A stretch of DNA of 64,000 nucleotides from Megachile rotundata (Eukaryota > Arthropoda > Insecta > Hymenoptera > Megachilidae). The notes below the pieces were generated by a model, which was given only the letters and a program-made list of their open reading frames with translations, searched no databases and was not told the origin of the DNA. The stretch spans positions 186,001 to 250,000 of the forward strand of contig NW_027473520.1 of assembly GCF_050947335.1 (NCBI RefSeq), written 5' to 3'. The position numbers and the translations under genes were made by a program. Position 1 is the first letter of the stretch, and each line of letters opens with the position of its first letter. This document shows, piece after piece, positions 39,682 to 54,055 of this stretch.

Positions 39682-42249
39682 CTAATAATATGAGTTAGAT
39701 TGATAATAATAAGGGTAATAAGTATAGTAATTGTAGTTCTAGCGATCATGTAAGCATAATATGGCTAATAATATGATTTAGATTGATAATAATAAGAGTA
39801 ACAAGTATAGTAATTGTCGTTCTATCGATAATATAAGCATAATATGGCTAATAATATGAGTTAGATTGATAATAATAAGAGTAATAAGTTTAGTAATTGT
39901 CGTTCTATCGATCATATAAGCATAATATGGCTAATAATATGTGTTAGATTGATAATAGTAAGAGTAATAAGTATAGTAATTGTCGTTCAATCGATCATAT
40001 AAGCATAATGTGGCTAATAATATGAGTTAGATTAATAATAGTAAGAGTAATACGTATAGTAATTGTAGTTCTATCGATCATATCCGCATAATATGGCCAA
40101 TAATATGAGATAGATTGATAATAATAAGAGTAATAAGTATAGTAATTGTCGTCCTATCGATCATATCTACATAATATGGCCAATAATATGAGCTAGATTG
40201 ATAATAATAAGAGTAACAAGTATAGTAATTGTCGTTCTATCGAACATATAAGCATAATATGGCTAATAATATGTGTTAGATTGATAATAGTAAGAGTAAT
40301 AAGTACAGTAATTGTCGTTCAATCGATCATATAAGCATAATGTGGCTACTAATATGAGTTAGATTAATAACAGTAAGAGTAATACGTATAGTAATTGTCG
40401 TCCTATCCATCATATCCACATAATATGGCCAATAATATGAGTTAGATTGATAATAATAAGAGTAGTAAGTATAGTAATTGTCGTCCTATCGATCATATCC
40501 ACATAAAATGGCCAATAATATGAGTTAGATTGATAATAATAAGAGAAACAAGTATAGTAATTGTCGTTCAATCGATCATATAAGCATAATATGGCTAATA
40601 ATATGAGTTGGATTGATAATACTAAGAGTAATAAGTATAGTTATTGTCGCTCTATCGACCATATAAGCATAATATGGCTAATAATATGAGTTAGATTGAT
40701 AATAATAAGAGTAACAAGTATAGTAATTGTCGTTCTATCGATCATATAAGCATAATATGGCTAATAATATGAGTTAGATTGATAATAATAAGAGTAACAT
40801 CTATAGAAATTGTCCTTCTATCGATAATATAAGCATAATATGGCTAATAATATGAGTTAGATTGATAATAATAAGCGTAACAAGAATAGTAATTGTCGTT
40901 CAATCGATCATATAAGCATAGTATGGCTAATAATATGAGTTAGATAGATAATAATAAGAGTAATAAGTATAGTAATTGTCGTTCTATCGATCATATGAGC
41001 ATAATATAGCTAATAATATGAGTTAGATTGATAATAATAAGAGTAACAAGTATAGTAATTGCCTTTCCATCGATCATATAAGCATAATATGGCTAATAAT
41101 ATGAGTTAGATTGATAATAATAAGAGTAACAACTATAGTAATTGTCCTTCTTTCGATAATATAAGAATAATATGGCTAATAATATGAGTTAGATTGATAA
41201 TGATAAGCGTAACAAGTATAGTAATTGTCGTTCAGTCGATCATATAAGCATAATATGGCTAATAATATGAGTTCGATTGATAATAGCAAGAGTAATACGC
41301 ATAATGATTGTCGTTCTACCGATCATATCAGCATAATATGTTTAATAATATGAGTTAGATTGATAATAATAAGAGTAATAAGTATAGTAATTGTCGTTCT
41401 ATCGATCATATAAGCATAATATGGCTAATAATATGTGTTAGATTGATAATAGTAAGAGTAATAAGTATAGTAATTGTCGTTCAATCGATCATATAAGCAT
41501 AATGTGGCTAATAATATGAGTTAGATTAATAATAGTAAGAGTAATACGTATAGTAATTGTCGTCCTATTCATCATATCCACATAATATGGCCAATAATAT
41601 GAGTTAGATTGATAATAATAAGAGTAATAAGTATAGTAATTGTCGTCCTATCGATTATATCCACATAATATGGCCAATAATATGAGTTAGATTGATAATA
41701 ATAAGAGTAACAAGTATAGTAATTGTCTTTCCATCGATCATATAAGCATAATATGGCTAATAATATGAGTTAGATTGATAATAATAAGAGTAACAACTAT
41801 AGTAATTGTCCTTCTATCGATAATATAAGCATAATATGGCTAATAATATGAGTTAGATTGATAATAATAAGCGTAACAAGTATAGTAATTGTCGTTCAGT
41901 CGATCATATAAGCATAATATGGCTAATAATATGAGTTCGATTGATAATAGCAAGAGTAATAGGCATAGTGATTGTCGTTCTACCGATCATATCTGCATAA
42001 TATGTTTAATAATATGAGTTAGATTCATAATAATAAGAGTAATAAGTATAGTAATTGTCGTTCTATCGATCATATAAGCATAATATGGCTAATAATATGT
42101 GTTAGATTGATAATAGTAAGAGTAATAAGTATAGTAATTGTCTTTCTATCGATCATATAAGCATAATATGGCTAATAATATGAGTTAGATTGATAATAAT
42201 AAGAGTAACAAGTATAGTAATTGTCTTTCTATCGATCATATAAGCATAA
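39625..42249 (+). repeat. Mixed satellite block with pieces of 6342-7230 and of R
   Basis: 39625-40513 repeats 6342-7230 (401 monomers apart). From about 40530 the monomers match R-type series: AGAAACAAG with ACTAAGAG, then ACATCTATAGAAATTG, AGATAGATAAT, TTGCCTTTCC and TCCTTCTTTCG. The last part carries two class III monomers with AATATGTTTAAT followers (near 41340 and 42000). At about 42245 a class I monomer end is followed by a GGCCAA start, a broken linkage that marks the beginning of the next mosaic. Confidence 0.7.
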
Positions 42250-42579
42250 TATGGCCAATAATATGAGTTAGATTGATAATAATAAGGGTAATAAGTATAG
42301 TAATTGTAGTTCTAGCGATCATGTAAGCATAATATGGCTAATAATATGATTTAGATTGATAATAATAAGAGTAACAAGTATAGTAATTGTCGTTCAATCG
42401 ATCATATAAGCATAATATGGCTAATAATATGAGTTAGATTGATAATACTAAGAGTAATAAGTATAGTTATTGTCGCTCTATCGACCATATAAGCATAATA
42501 TGGCTAATAATATGAGTTAGATTGATAATAATAAGTGTAACAAGTATAGCAATTGTCGTTCTATCGATAATATAAGCAT

Positions 42580-42663
42580 AATATGGGTTAATAATATGAG
42601 TTTGATTGATAATAATAAGAGTAATAAGTATAGTAATTGTCCTTCAATCAATCATATAAGCAT
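42580..42663 (+). repeat. 84-bp monomer with one inserted base (first)
   Basis: The monomer starts AATATGGGTTAATAAT, one base longer than AATATGGTTAATAAT or AATATGGCTAATAAT, and continues GAGTTTGATTG. It shifts the register of everything downstream by +1. It ends TCCTTCAATCAATC, unlike the other two 84-bp monomers, so its back half comes from another monomer type. Confidence 0.9.
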
Positions 42664-43991
42664 AATGTGGCTAATAATATGAGTTAGATTAATAATAGTA
42701 GGAGTAATACGTATAGTAATTGTCGTCCTATCGATCATATCCACATAATATGGCCAATAATATGAGTTAGATTGATAATAATAAGAGTAATGAGTATAGT
42801 AATTGTCGTCCTATCGATCATATCCACATAATAAGGCCAATAATATGAGTTAGATTGATAATAATAAGAGTAACAAGTATAGTAATTGTCTTTCTATCGA
42901 TCATATAAGCATAATATGGCTAATAATATGAGTTAGATTGATAATAATAAGCGTAACAAGTATAGTAATTGTCGTTCAATCGATCATATAAGCATAGTAT
43001 GGCTAATAATATGAGTTAGATTGGTAATAATAAGAGTAATAAGTACAGTAATCCTCGTTCAATCGATCATCTAAGCATAATATGGCTAATAATATGAGTT
43101 CGATTGATAATAGCAAGAGTAATAAACATAGTGATTGTCGTTCTACCGATCATATCTGCATAATATGGTTAATAATATGAGGTAGATTGATAATAATAAG
43201 AGTAATAAGTATAATAATTGTCGTTCTATCGATCATATAAGCATAATATGGCTAATAATATGAGTTAGATTGATAATAATAAGAGTAATAAGTATAGTAA
43301 TTGTCGTTCTATCGATCATATAAGCATAATATGGCTAATAATATGAGTTAGATTGATAATAATAAGAGTAACAAGTATAGTAATTGTCGTTCTATCGATA
43401 ATATAAGCATAATATGGCTAATAATATGAGTTAGATTGGTAATAATAAGAGTAATAAGTACAGTAATCCTCGTTCAATCGATCATATAAGCATAATTTGG
43501 CTAATAATATGAGTTAGATTGATAATAGCAAGAGTAATAAGTATAGTAATTGTCATTCTATCGATCATATAAGCATAATATGGCTAATAGTATGAGTTAG
43601 ATTGATAATAATAAGAGTAATAAGTATAGTAATTGTCGTCCTATCGACCATATCCACATTATATGGCCAATAATATGAGTTAGATTGATAATAATAAGGG
43701 TAATAAGTATAGTAATTGTAGTTCTAGCGATCATGTAAGCATAATATGGCTAATAATATGATTTAGATTGATAATAATAAGAGTAACAAGTATAGTAATT
43801 GTCGTTCAATCGATCATATAAGCTTAATATGGCTAATAATATGAGTTAGATTGATAATACTAAGAGTAATAAGTATAGTTATTGTCGCTCTATCGACCAT
43901 ATAAGCATAATATGGCTAATAATATGAGTTAGATTGATAATAATAAGTGTAACAAGTATAGCAATTGTCGTTCTATCGATAATATAAGCAT

Positions 43992-44075
43992 AATATGGGT
44001 TAATAATATGAGTTTGATTGATAATAATAAGAGTAATAAGTATAGTAATTGTCCTTCAATCGATCATATAAGCAT
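43992..44075 (+). repeat. 84-bp monomer with one inserted base (second)
   Basis: It has the same GGGTTAATAAT insertion and GAGTTTGATTG follow-on, with the back half TGTCCTTCAATCGATC. The register becomes +2 after it. The corresponding 83-bp monomer without the extra G lies at 49637 (GGTTAATAATATGAGTTTG), which suggests the insertion arose on that variant. Confidence 0.9.
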
Positions 44076-46086
44076 AATATGGCTAATAATATGAGTTAGA
44101 TTGATAATAATAAGAGTAACAAGTATAGTAGTTGTCGTTCTATCGATAATATAAGCATAATATGGCTAATAATATGAGTTAGATTAATAATAATAAGAGT
44201 AACAAGTGTAGTAATTGTCGTTCTATCGATAATATAAGCATAATATGGCTAATAATATGAGTTAGATTGATAATAATAAGAGTAACAAGTATAGTAATGG
44301 TCGTTCTATCGGTAATATAAACATAATATGGCTAATAATATGAGTTAGATTGATAATAATAAGCGTAACAAGTATAGTAATTGTCGTTCAATCGATCATA
44401 TAAGCATAATATGGCTAATAATATGTGTTCGATTGATAATAGCAAGAGTAATAGGCATAGTGATTGTCGTTCTACCGATCATATCTGCATAATATGGTTA
44501 ATAATATGAGTTAGATTGATAATAATAAGAGTAATAACTATAGTAATTGTTGTTCTATAGATCATATAAGCATAATATGGCTAATAATATGAGTTGGATT
44601 GATAATAATAGGAGTAACAAGTAGAGTAATTGTCGTTCAATCGATCATATAAGCATAATATGGCTAATAATATGAGTTAGATTGTAAATAATAAGAGTAA
44701 TAAGTATAGTAATTGTCGTTCTATCGATCATATAAGCATAATATGGCTAATAATATGAGTTAGATTAATAATAATAAGAGTAACAAGTATAGTAATGGTC
44801 GTTCTATCGATAATATAAGCATAATATGGCTAATAATATGAGTTAGATTGATAATAATAAGACTAATAAGTATAATAATTGTCGTTCTATCGATCATATA
44901 AGCATAATATGGCTAATAATATGAGTTAGATTGATAATAATAAGAGTAATAAGTTTAGTAATTGTCGTTCTATCGATCATATAAGCATAATATGGCTAAT
45001 AATATGTGTTAGATTGATAATAGTAAGAGTAATAAGTATAGTAATTGTCGTTCAATCGATCATATAAGCATAATGTGGCTAATAATATGAGTTAGATTAA
45101 TAATAGTAAGAGTAATAAGTATAGTAATTGTCGTCCTATCGATCATATCTACATAATATGGCCAATAATATGAGTTAGATTGATAATAATAAGAGTAACA
45201 AGTATAGTAATTGTCGTTCTATCGACCATATAAGCATAATATGGCTAATAATATGTGTTAGATTGATAATAGTAAGAGTAATAAGTATAGTAATTGTCGT
45301 TCAATCGATCATATAAGCATAATATGGCTAATAGTATGTGTTAGATTGATAATAGTAAGAGTAATAAGTATAGTAATTGTCGTTCAATCGATCATATAAG
45401 CATAATGTGGCTAATAATATGAGTTAGATTAATAATAGTAAGAGTAATACGTATAGTAATTGTCGTCCTATCCATCATATCCACATAATATGGCCAATAA
45501 TATGAGTTAGATTGATAGTAATAAGAGTAGTAAGTATAGTAATTGTCGTCCTATCGAACATATCCACATAATATGGCCAATAATATGAGTTAGATTGATA
45601 ATAATAAGAGTAACAAGTATAGTAATTGTCTTTCTATCGATCATATAAGCATAATATGGCTAATAATATGAGTTAGATTGATAATAATACGCGTAACAAG
45701 TATAGTAATTGTCGTTCAATCGATCATATAAGCATAATATGGGTAATAATATGAGTTCAATTGATAATAGCAAGAGTAATAGGCATAGTGATTGTCGTTC
45801 TACCGATCATATCTGCATAATATGGTTAATAATATGAGGTAGATTGATAATAATAAGAGTAATAAGTATAATAATTGTCGTTCTATCGATCATATAAGCA
45901 TAATATGGCTAATAATATGAGTTAGATTGATAATAATAAGAGTAATAAGTATAGTTATTGTCCTTCAATCGATCATATAAGCATAATATGGCTAATAATA
46001 TGAGTTAGATTGATAATAATAAGAGTAACAAGTATAGTAATTGTCGTTCTATCGATCATATAAGCATAATATGGCTAATAATATGA

Positions 46087-46916
46087 GTTGGATTGATAAT
46101 AATAAGAGTAACAAGTATAGTAATTGTCTTTCTATCGATCATATAAGCATAATATGGCTAATAATATGAGTTAGATTGATAATAATAAGAGTAACAACTA
46201 TAGTAATTGTCCTTCTTTCGATAATATAAGCATAATATGGCTAATAATATGAGTTAGATTGATAACAATAAGCGTAACAAGTATAGTAATTGTCGTTCTA
46301 TCGATCATATAAGCATAATATGGCTAATAATATGAGTTAGATTGATAATAATAAGAGTAATAAGTATAGTAATTGTCGTTCTATCGATAATATAAGCATA
46401 ATATGGCTAATAATATGAGTTAGATTGATAATAGTAAGAGTAATAAGTATAGTAATTGTCGTTCTATCGATCATATCTGCATAATATGGCTAATAATATG
46501 AGTTGGATTGATAATAATAAGAGTAACAAGTATAGTAATTGTCTTTCTATCGATCATATAAGCATAATATGGCTAATAATATGAGTTAGATTGATAATAA
46601 TAAGAGTAACAACTATAGTAATTGTCCTTCTTTCGATAATATAAGCATAATATGGCTAATAATATGAGTTAGATTGATAACAATAAGCGTAACAAGTATA
46701 GCAATTGTCGTTCTATCGATAATATAAGCATAATATGGTTAATAATATGAGTTAGATTGATAATAATAAGAGTAATAAGTATAGTAATTGTCCTTCAATC
46801 GATCATATAAGCATAATATGGCTAATAATATGAGTTAGATTGATAATAATAAGAGTAACAAGTATAGTAATTGTCGTTCTATCGATAATATAAGCATAAT
46901 ATGGCTAATAATATGA
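46087..46916 (+). repeat. 5-monomer step duplication (415 bp offset)
   Basis: GAGTTGGATTG followed by AACAAG/TCTTTC, AACAACTAT/CCTTCTTTC and GATAACAATAAGCG monomers occurs from 46087 and again from 46502, 415 bp (5 monomers) apart. At the junction near 46485 an ATCTGCAT end is followed by GGCTAAT instead of GGTTAAT, which breaks the usual linkage. The copies diverge near 46705, where the second has AGCAATTG and CGATAAT. Confidence 0.76.
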
Positions 46917-49900
46917 GTTAGATTGATAATAGTAAGAGTAATAAGTATAGTAATTGTCGTTCTATCGATCATATCTGCATAATATGGTTAATAATATGAG
47001 TTAGTTTGATAACAATAAGAGTAATGAGTATAGTAATTGTCGTCCTATCGATCATATCCACATAATATGGCCAAAAATATGAGTTAGATTGATAATAATA
47101 AGAGTAATAAGTATAGTAATTGTCGTTCTATCGATCATATAAGCATAATATGGCTAATAATATGAGTTAGATTGATAATAATGAGAGTAACAAGTATAGT
47201 AATTGTCGTTCAATCGATCATATAAGCATAATATGGCTAATAATATGAGTTAGATTGATAATAATAAGAGTAATAAGTATAGTAATTGTCGTTCTATCGA
47301 TCATATAAGCATAATATGGCTAATAATATGAGTTGGATTGATAATAATAAGAGTAACAAGTATAGTAATTGTCTTTCTATCGATCATATAAGCATAATTT
47401 GGCTAATAATATGAGTTAGATTGATAATAGCAAGGGTAATAAGTATAGTAATTGTCATTCTATCTATCATATAAGCATAATATGGCTAATAATATGTGTT
47501 AGATTGATAATAGTAAGAGTAATGAGTATAGTAATTGTCGTTCAATCAATCATATAAGCATAATGTGGCTAATAATATGAGTTACATTAATAATAGTAGG
47601 AGTAATACGTATAGTAATTGTCGTCCTATCGATCATATCCACATAATATGGCCAATAATATGAGTTAGATTGATAATAATAAGAGTAATGAGTATAGTAA
47701 TTGTCGTCCTATCGATCATATCCACATAATAAGGCCAATAATATGAGTTAGATTGATAATAAGAAGAGTAATAAGTATAGTAATTGTCGTTCTATCGATC
47801 ATATAAGCATAATATGGCTAATAATATGAGTTAGATTGATAATAATAAGCGTAACAAGTATAGTAATTGTCGTTCAATCGATCATATCCACATAATATGG
47901 CAAATAATATGAGTTAGATTGATAATAATAAGAGTAACTAGTATAGTAATTGTCGTTCTATCGACCATATAAGCATAATATGGCTAATACTATGTGTTAG
48001 ATTGATAATAGTAAGAGTAATCAGTATATTAATTGTCGTTCAATCGATCATGTAAGCATAATGTGGCAAATAATATGAGTTAGATTAATAATAGTAAGAG
48101 TAATACGTATAGTAATTGTCGTCCTATCCATCATATCCACATAATATGGCCAATAATATGAGTTAGATTGATAGTAATAAGAGTAGTAAGTATAGTAATT
48201 GTCGTCCTATCGATCATATCCACATAATATGGCCAATAATATGAGTTAGATTGATAATAATAAGAGTAACAAGTATAGTAATTGTCTTTCCATCGATCAT
48301 ATAAGCATAATATGGCTAATAATATGAGTTAGATTGATAATAATAAGATTAACAAGTATAGTAATTGTCGTTCAATCGATCATATAAGCATAGTATGGCT
48401 AATAATATGAGTTCGATTGATAATCGCAAGAGTAGTAGGCATAGTGATTGTCGTTCTACCGATCATATCTGCATAATATGGTTAATAATATGAGTTAGAT
48501 TGATAATAATAAGAGTAACAAGTATAGTAATTGTCTCTCAATCGATCATATAAGCATAATATGGCTAATAATATAAGTTAGATTGATAATAATAAGAGTA
48601 ACAACTATAGTAATTGTCCTTCTATCGATAATATAAGCATAATATGCCTAATAATATGAGTTAGATTGATAATAATACGCGTAACAAGTATAGTAATTGT
48701 GGTTCAATCGATCATATAAGCATAATATGGCTAATAATATGAGTTCGATTGATAATAGCAAGAGTAATAGGCATAGTGATTGTAGTTCTACCGATCACAT
48801 CTGCATAATATGGTTAATAATATGAGGTAGATTGATAATAATAAGAGTAATAAGTATAATAATTGTCGTTCTATCGATCATATAAGCATAATATGGCTAA
48901 TAATATGAGTTAGATTGATAATAATAAGAGTAATAAGTATAGTAATTGTCGTTCTATCGATCATATAAGCATAATATGGCTAATAATATGAGTTAGATTG
49001 ATAATAATAAGAGTAACAAGTATAGTAATTGTCGTTCTATCGATAATATAAGCATAATATGGCTAATAATATGAGTTAGATTGGTAATAATAAGAGTAAT
49101 AAGTACAGTAATCCTCGTTCAATCGATCATATAAGCATAATTTGGCTAATAATATGAGTTAGATTGATAATAGCAAGAGTAATATGTATAGTAATTGTCA
49201 TTCTATCGATCATATAAGCATAATATGGCTAATAGTATGAGTTAGATTGATAATAATAAGAGTAATAAGTATAGTAATTGTCGTCCTATCGACCATATCC
49301 ACATTATATGGCCAATAATATGAGTTAGATTGATAATAATAAGGGTAATAAGTATAGTAATTGTAGTTCTAGCGATCATGTAAGCATAATATGGCTAATA
49401 ATATGATTTAGATTGATAATAATAAGAGTAACAAGTATAGTAATTGTCGTTCAATCGATCATATAAGCATAATATGGCTAATAATATGAGTTAGATTGAT
49501 AATACTAAGAGTAATAAGTATAGTTATTGTCGCTCTATCGACCATATAAGCATAATATGGCTAATAATATGAGTTAGATTGATAATAATAAGTGTAACAA
49601 GTATAGCAATTGTCGTTCTATCGATAATATAAGCATAATATGGTTAATAATATGAGTTTGATTGATAATAATAAGAGTAATAAGTATAGTAATTGCCCTT
49701 CAATCGATCATATAAGCATAATATGGCTAATAATATGAGTTAGATTGATAATAATAAGAGTAACAAGTATAGTAGTTGTCGTTCTATCGATAATATAAGC
49801 ATAATATGGCTAACAATATGAGTTAGATTAATAATAATAAGAGTAACAAGTGTAGTAATTGTCGTTCTATCGATAATATAAGCATAATATGGCTAATAAT

Positions 49901-52375
49901 ATGAGTTAGATTGATAATAATAAGAGTAATAAGTATAATAATTGTCGTTCAATCGATCATATAAGCATAATATGGCTAATAATATGTGTTCGATTGATAA
50001 TAGCAAGAGTAATAGGCATAGTGATTGTCGTTCTACCGATCATATCTGCATAATATGGTTAATAATATGAGTTAGATTGATAATAATAAGAGTAATAACT
50101 ATAGTAATTGTTGTTCTATAGATCATATAAGCATAATATGGCTAATAATATGAGTTGGATTGATAATAATAGGAGTAACAAGTAGAGTAATTGTCGTTCA
50201 ATCGATCATATAAGCATAATATGGCTAATAATATGAGTTAGATTGTAAATAATAAGAGTAATAAGTATAGTAATTGTCGTTCTATCGATCATATAAGCAT
50301 AATATGGCTAATAATATGAGTTAGATTAATAATAATAAGAGTAACAAGTATAGTAATGGTCGTTCTATCGATAATATAAGCATAATATGGCTAATAATAT
50401 GAGTTAGATTGATAATAATAAGAGTATTAAGTTTAGTAATTGTCGTTCTATCGATCATATAAGCATAATATGGCTAATAATATGTGTTAGATTGATAATA
50501 GTAAGACTAATAAGTATAGTAATTGTCGTTCAATCGATCATATAAGCATAATGTGGCTAATAATATGAGTTAGATTAATAATAGTAAGAGTAATACGTAT
50601 AGTAATTGTAGTTCTATCGATCATATCCGCATAATATGGCCAATAATATGAGATAGATTGATAATAATGAGAGTAATAAGTATAGTAATTGTCGTCCTAT
50701 CGATCATATCTACATAATATGGCCATTAATATGAGTTAGATTGATAATAATAAGAGTAACAAGTATAGTAATTGTCGTTCTATCGAACATATAAGCATAA
50801 TATGGCTAATAATATGTGTTAGATTGATAATAGTAAGAGTAATAAGTACAGTAATTGTCGTTCAATCGATCATATAAGCATAATGTGGCTACTAATATGA
50901 GTTAGATTAATAACAGTAAGAGTAATACGTATAGTAATTGTCGTCCTATCCATCATATCCACATAATATGGCCAATAATATGAGTTAGATTGATAATAAT
51001 AAGAGTAGTAAGTATAGTAATTGTCTTTCTATCGATCATATAAGCATAATGTGGCTAATAATATGAGTTAGATTGATAATAATAAGAGTAACATCTATAG
51101 AAATTGTCCTTCTATCGATAATATAAGCATAATATGGCTAATAATATGAGTTAGATTGATAATAATAAGCGTAACAAGAATAGTAATTGTCGTTCAATCG
51201 ATCATAAAAGTATAGTATGGCTAATAATATGAGTTAGATAGATAATAATAAGAGAAACAAGTATAGTAATTGTCGTTCAATCGATCCTATAAGCATAGTA
51301 TGGCTAATAATATGAGTTCGATTGATAATCGCAAGAGTTGTAGGCATAGTGATTGTCGTTCTACCGATCATATCTGCATAATATGGTTAATGATATGAGT
51401 TGGATTGATAATAATAAGAGTAATAAGTATAGTAATTGTCGTTCTATCTATCATATAAGCATAATATGGCTAATAATATGAGTTCGATTGATAATAGCAA
51501 GAGTAATAGGCATAGTGATTGTAGTTCTACCGATCACATCTGCATAATATGGTTAATAATATGAGGTAGATTGATAATAATAAGAGTAATAAGTATAGTA
51601 ATTGTCGTTCTATCTATCATATAAGCATAATATGGCTAATAATACGTGTTAGATTGATAATAGTAAGAGTAATGAGTATAGTAATTGTCGTTCAATCAAT
51701 CATATAAGCATAATATGGCTAATAATATGAGTTAGATTGATAATAATAAGAGTAACAAGTATAGTAATTGTCGTTCTATCGATAATATAAGCATAATATG
51801 GCTAATAATATGAGTTAGATTGGTAATAATAAGAGTAATAAGTACAGTAATCCTCGTTCAATCGATCATATAAGCATAATTTGGCTAATAATATGAGTTA
51901 GATTGATAATAGCAAGAGTAATAAGTATAGTAATTGTCATTCTATCGATCATATAAGCATAATATGGCTAATAGTATGAGTTAGATTGATAATAATAAGA
52001 GTAATAAGTATAGTAATTGTCGTCCTATCGACCATATCCACATTATATGGCCAATAATATGAGTTAGATTGATAATAATAAGGGTAATAAGTATAGTAAT
52101 TGCAGTTCTAGCGATCATGTAAGCATAATATGGCTAATAATATGATTTAGATTGATAATAATAAGAGTAACAAGTATAGTAATTGTCGTTCAATCGATCA
52201 TATAAGCATAATATGGCTAATAATATGAGTTAGATTGATAATACTAAGAGTAATAAGTATAGTTATTGTCGCTCTATCGACCATATAAGCATAATATGGC
52301 TAATAATATGAGTTAGATTGATAATAATAAGTGTAACAAGTATAGCAATTGTCGTTCTATCGATAATATAAGCAT

Positions 52376-52459
52376 AATATGGGTTAATAATATGAGTTTG
52401 ATTGATAATAATAAGAGTAATAAGTATAGTAATTGTCCTTCAATCGATCATATAAGCAT
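52376..52459 (+). repeat. 84-bp monomer with one inserted base (third)
   Basis: It is the same type as the monomer at 43992-44075 and sits in the same neighbourhood: the CAGTAATCCTCG marker lies 531 bp upstream in both cases. Its offset of 8384 bp equals 101 monomers plus one base, so it was carried along in a duplication rather than arising anew. The register is +3 from here to the end. Confidence 0.9.
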
Positions 52460-53225
52460 AATATGGCTAATAATATGAGTTAGATTGATAATAATAAGAG
52501 TAACAAGTATAGTAGTTGTCGTTCTATCGATAATATAAGCATAATATGGCTAATAATATGAGTTAGATTAATAATAATAAGAGTAACAAGTGTAGTAATT
52601 GTCGTTCTATCGATAATATAAGCATAATATGGCTAATAATATGAGTTAGATTGATAGTAATAAGAGTAGTAAGTATAGTAATTGTCGTCCTATCGATCAT
52701 ATCCACATAATATGGCCAATAATATGAGTTAGATTGATAATAATAAGAGTAACAAGTATAGTAATTGTCTTTCTATCGATCATATAAGCATAATATGGCT
52801 AATAATATGAGTTAGATTGATAATAATAAGCGTAACAAGTATAGTAATTGTCGTTCAATCGATCATATAAGCATAGTATGGCTAATAATATGAGTTCGAT
52901 TGATAATCGCAAGAGTAGTAGGCATAGTGATTGTCGTTCTACCGATCATATCTGCATAATATAGTTAATAATATGAGTTAGATTGATAATAATAAGAGTA
53001 ACAAGTATAGTAATTGTCTCTCAATCGATCATATAAGCATAATATGGCTAATAATATAAGTTAGATTGATAATAATAAGAGTAACAACTATAGTAATTGT
53101 CCTTCTATCGATAATATAAGCATAATATGGCTAATAATATGAGTTAGATTGATAATAATACGCGTAACAAGTATAGTAATTGTGGTTCAATCGATCATAT
53201 AAGCATAATATGGCTAATAATATGA

Positions 53226-54055
53226 GTTCGATTGATAATAGCAAGAGTAATAGGCATAGTGATTGTCGTTCTACCGATCATATCTGCATAATATGGTTAA
53301 TAATATGAGGTAGATTGATAATAATAAGAGTAATAAGTATAATAATTGTCGTTCTATCGATCATATAAGCATAATATGGCTAATAATATGAGTTAGATTG
53401 ATAATAATAAGAGTAATAAGTATAGTAATTGTCGTTCTATCGATCATATAAGCATAATATGGCTAATGATATGAGTTAGATTGATAATAATAAGAGTAAC
53501 AAGTATAGTAATTGTCGTTCTATCGATAATATAAGCATAATATGGCTAATAATATGAGTTAGATTGATAATAATAAGCGTAACAAGTATAGTAATTGTCG
53601 TTCAATCGATCATATAAGCATAATATGGCTAATAATATGAGTTCGATTGATAATAGCAAGAGTAATAGGCATAGTGATTGTCGTTCTACCGATCATATCT
53701 GCATAATATGGTTAATAATATGAGGTAGATTGATAATAATAAGAGTAATAAGTATAATAATTGTCGTTCTATCGATCATATAAGCATAATATGGCTAATA
53801 ATATGAGTTAGATTGATAATAATAAGAGTAATAAGTATAGTAATTGTCGTTCTATCGATCATATAAGCATAATATGGCTAATGATATGAGTTAGATTGAT
53901 AATAATAAGAGTAACAAGTATAGTAATTGTCGTTCTATCGATAATATAAGCATAATATGGCTAATAATATGAGTTAGATTGATAATAATAAGCGTAACAA
54001 GTATAGTAATTGTCGTTCAATCGATCATATAAGCATAATATGGCTAATAATATGT
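53226..54055 (+). repeat. Two tandem 5-monomer units (2 x 415 bp)
   Basis: A unit of one class III monomer (GTTCG at 53226), a GAGGTAGATTG monomer, class I, an ATGATATGAG monomer with AACAAG, and an AAGCGTAAC monomer is repeated at 53641-54055. A third start follows at 54056 with GTGTTCG but continues as the R-type series leading to GATTGTAAATAAT (54308). I saw no difference between the two full copies. Confidence 0.83.

Larger units (their letters stand above)
42250..53225 (+). repeat. Second mosaic of the 83-bp satellite
   Basis: This region mixes left-edge type series (CAGTAATCCTCG near 43040 and at 43461, 49106 and 51845) with R-type series (GATTGTAAATAAT at 44679 and 50240, which are 5561 bp or 67 monomers apart; GCCCTTC at 49695) and class II runs. 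Variants missing or rare on the left appear here: GGGTTAATAAT (84-bp monomers), TACGCGTAAC, GATAACAATAAG and GTTAGTTTG (47000). Copies of 43.2-44.3 kb recur at about 51.6-52.6 kb. I saw nothing but satellite in it. Confidence 0.8.
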
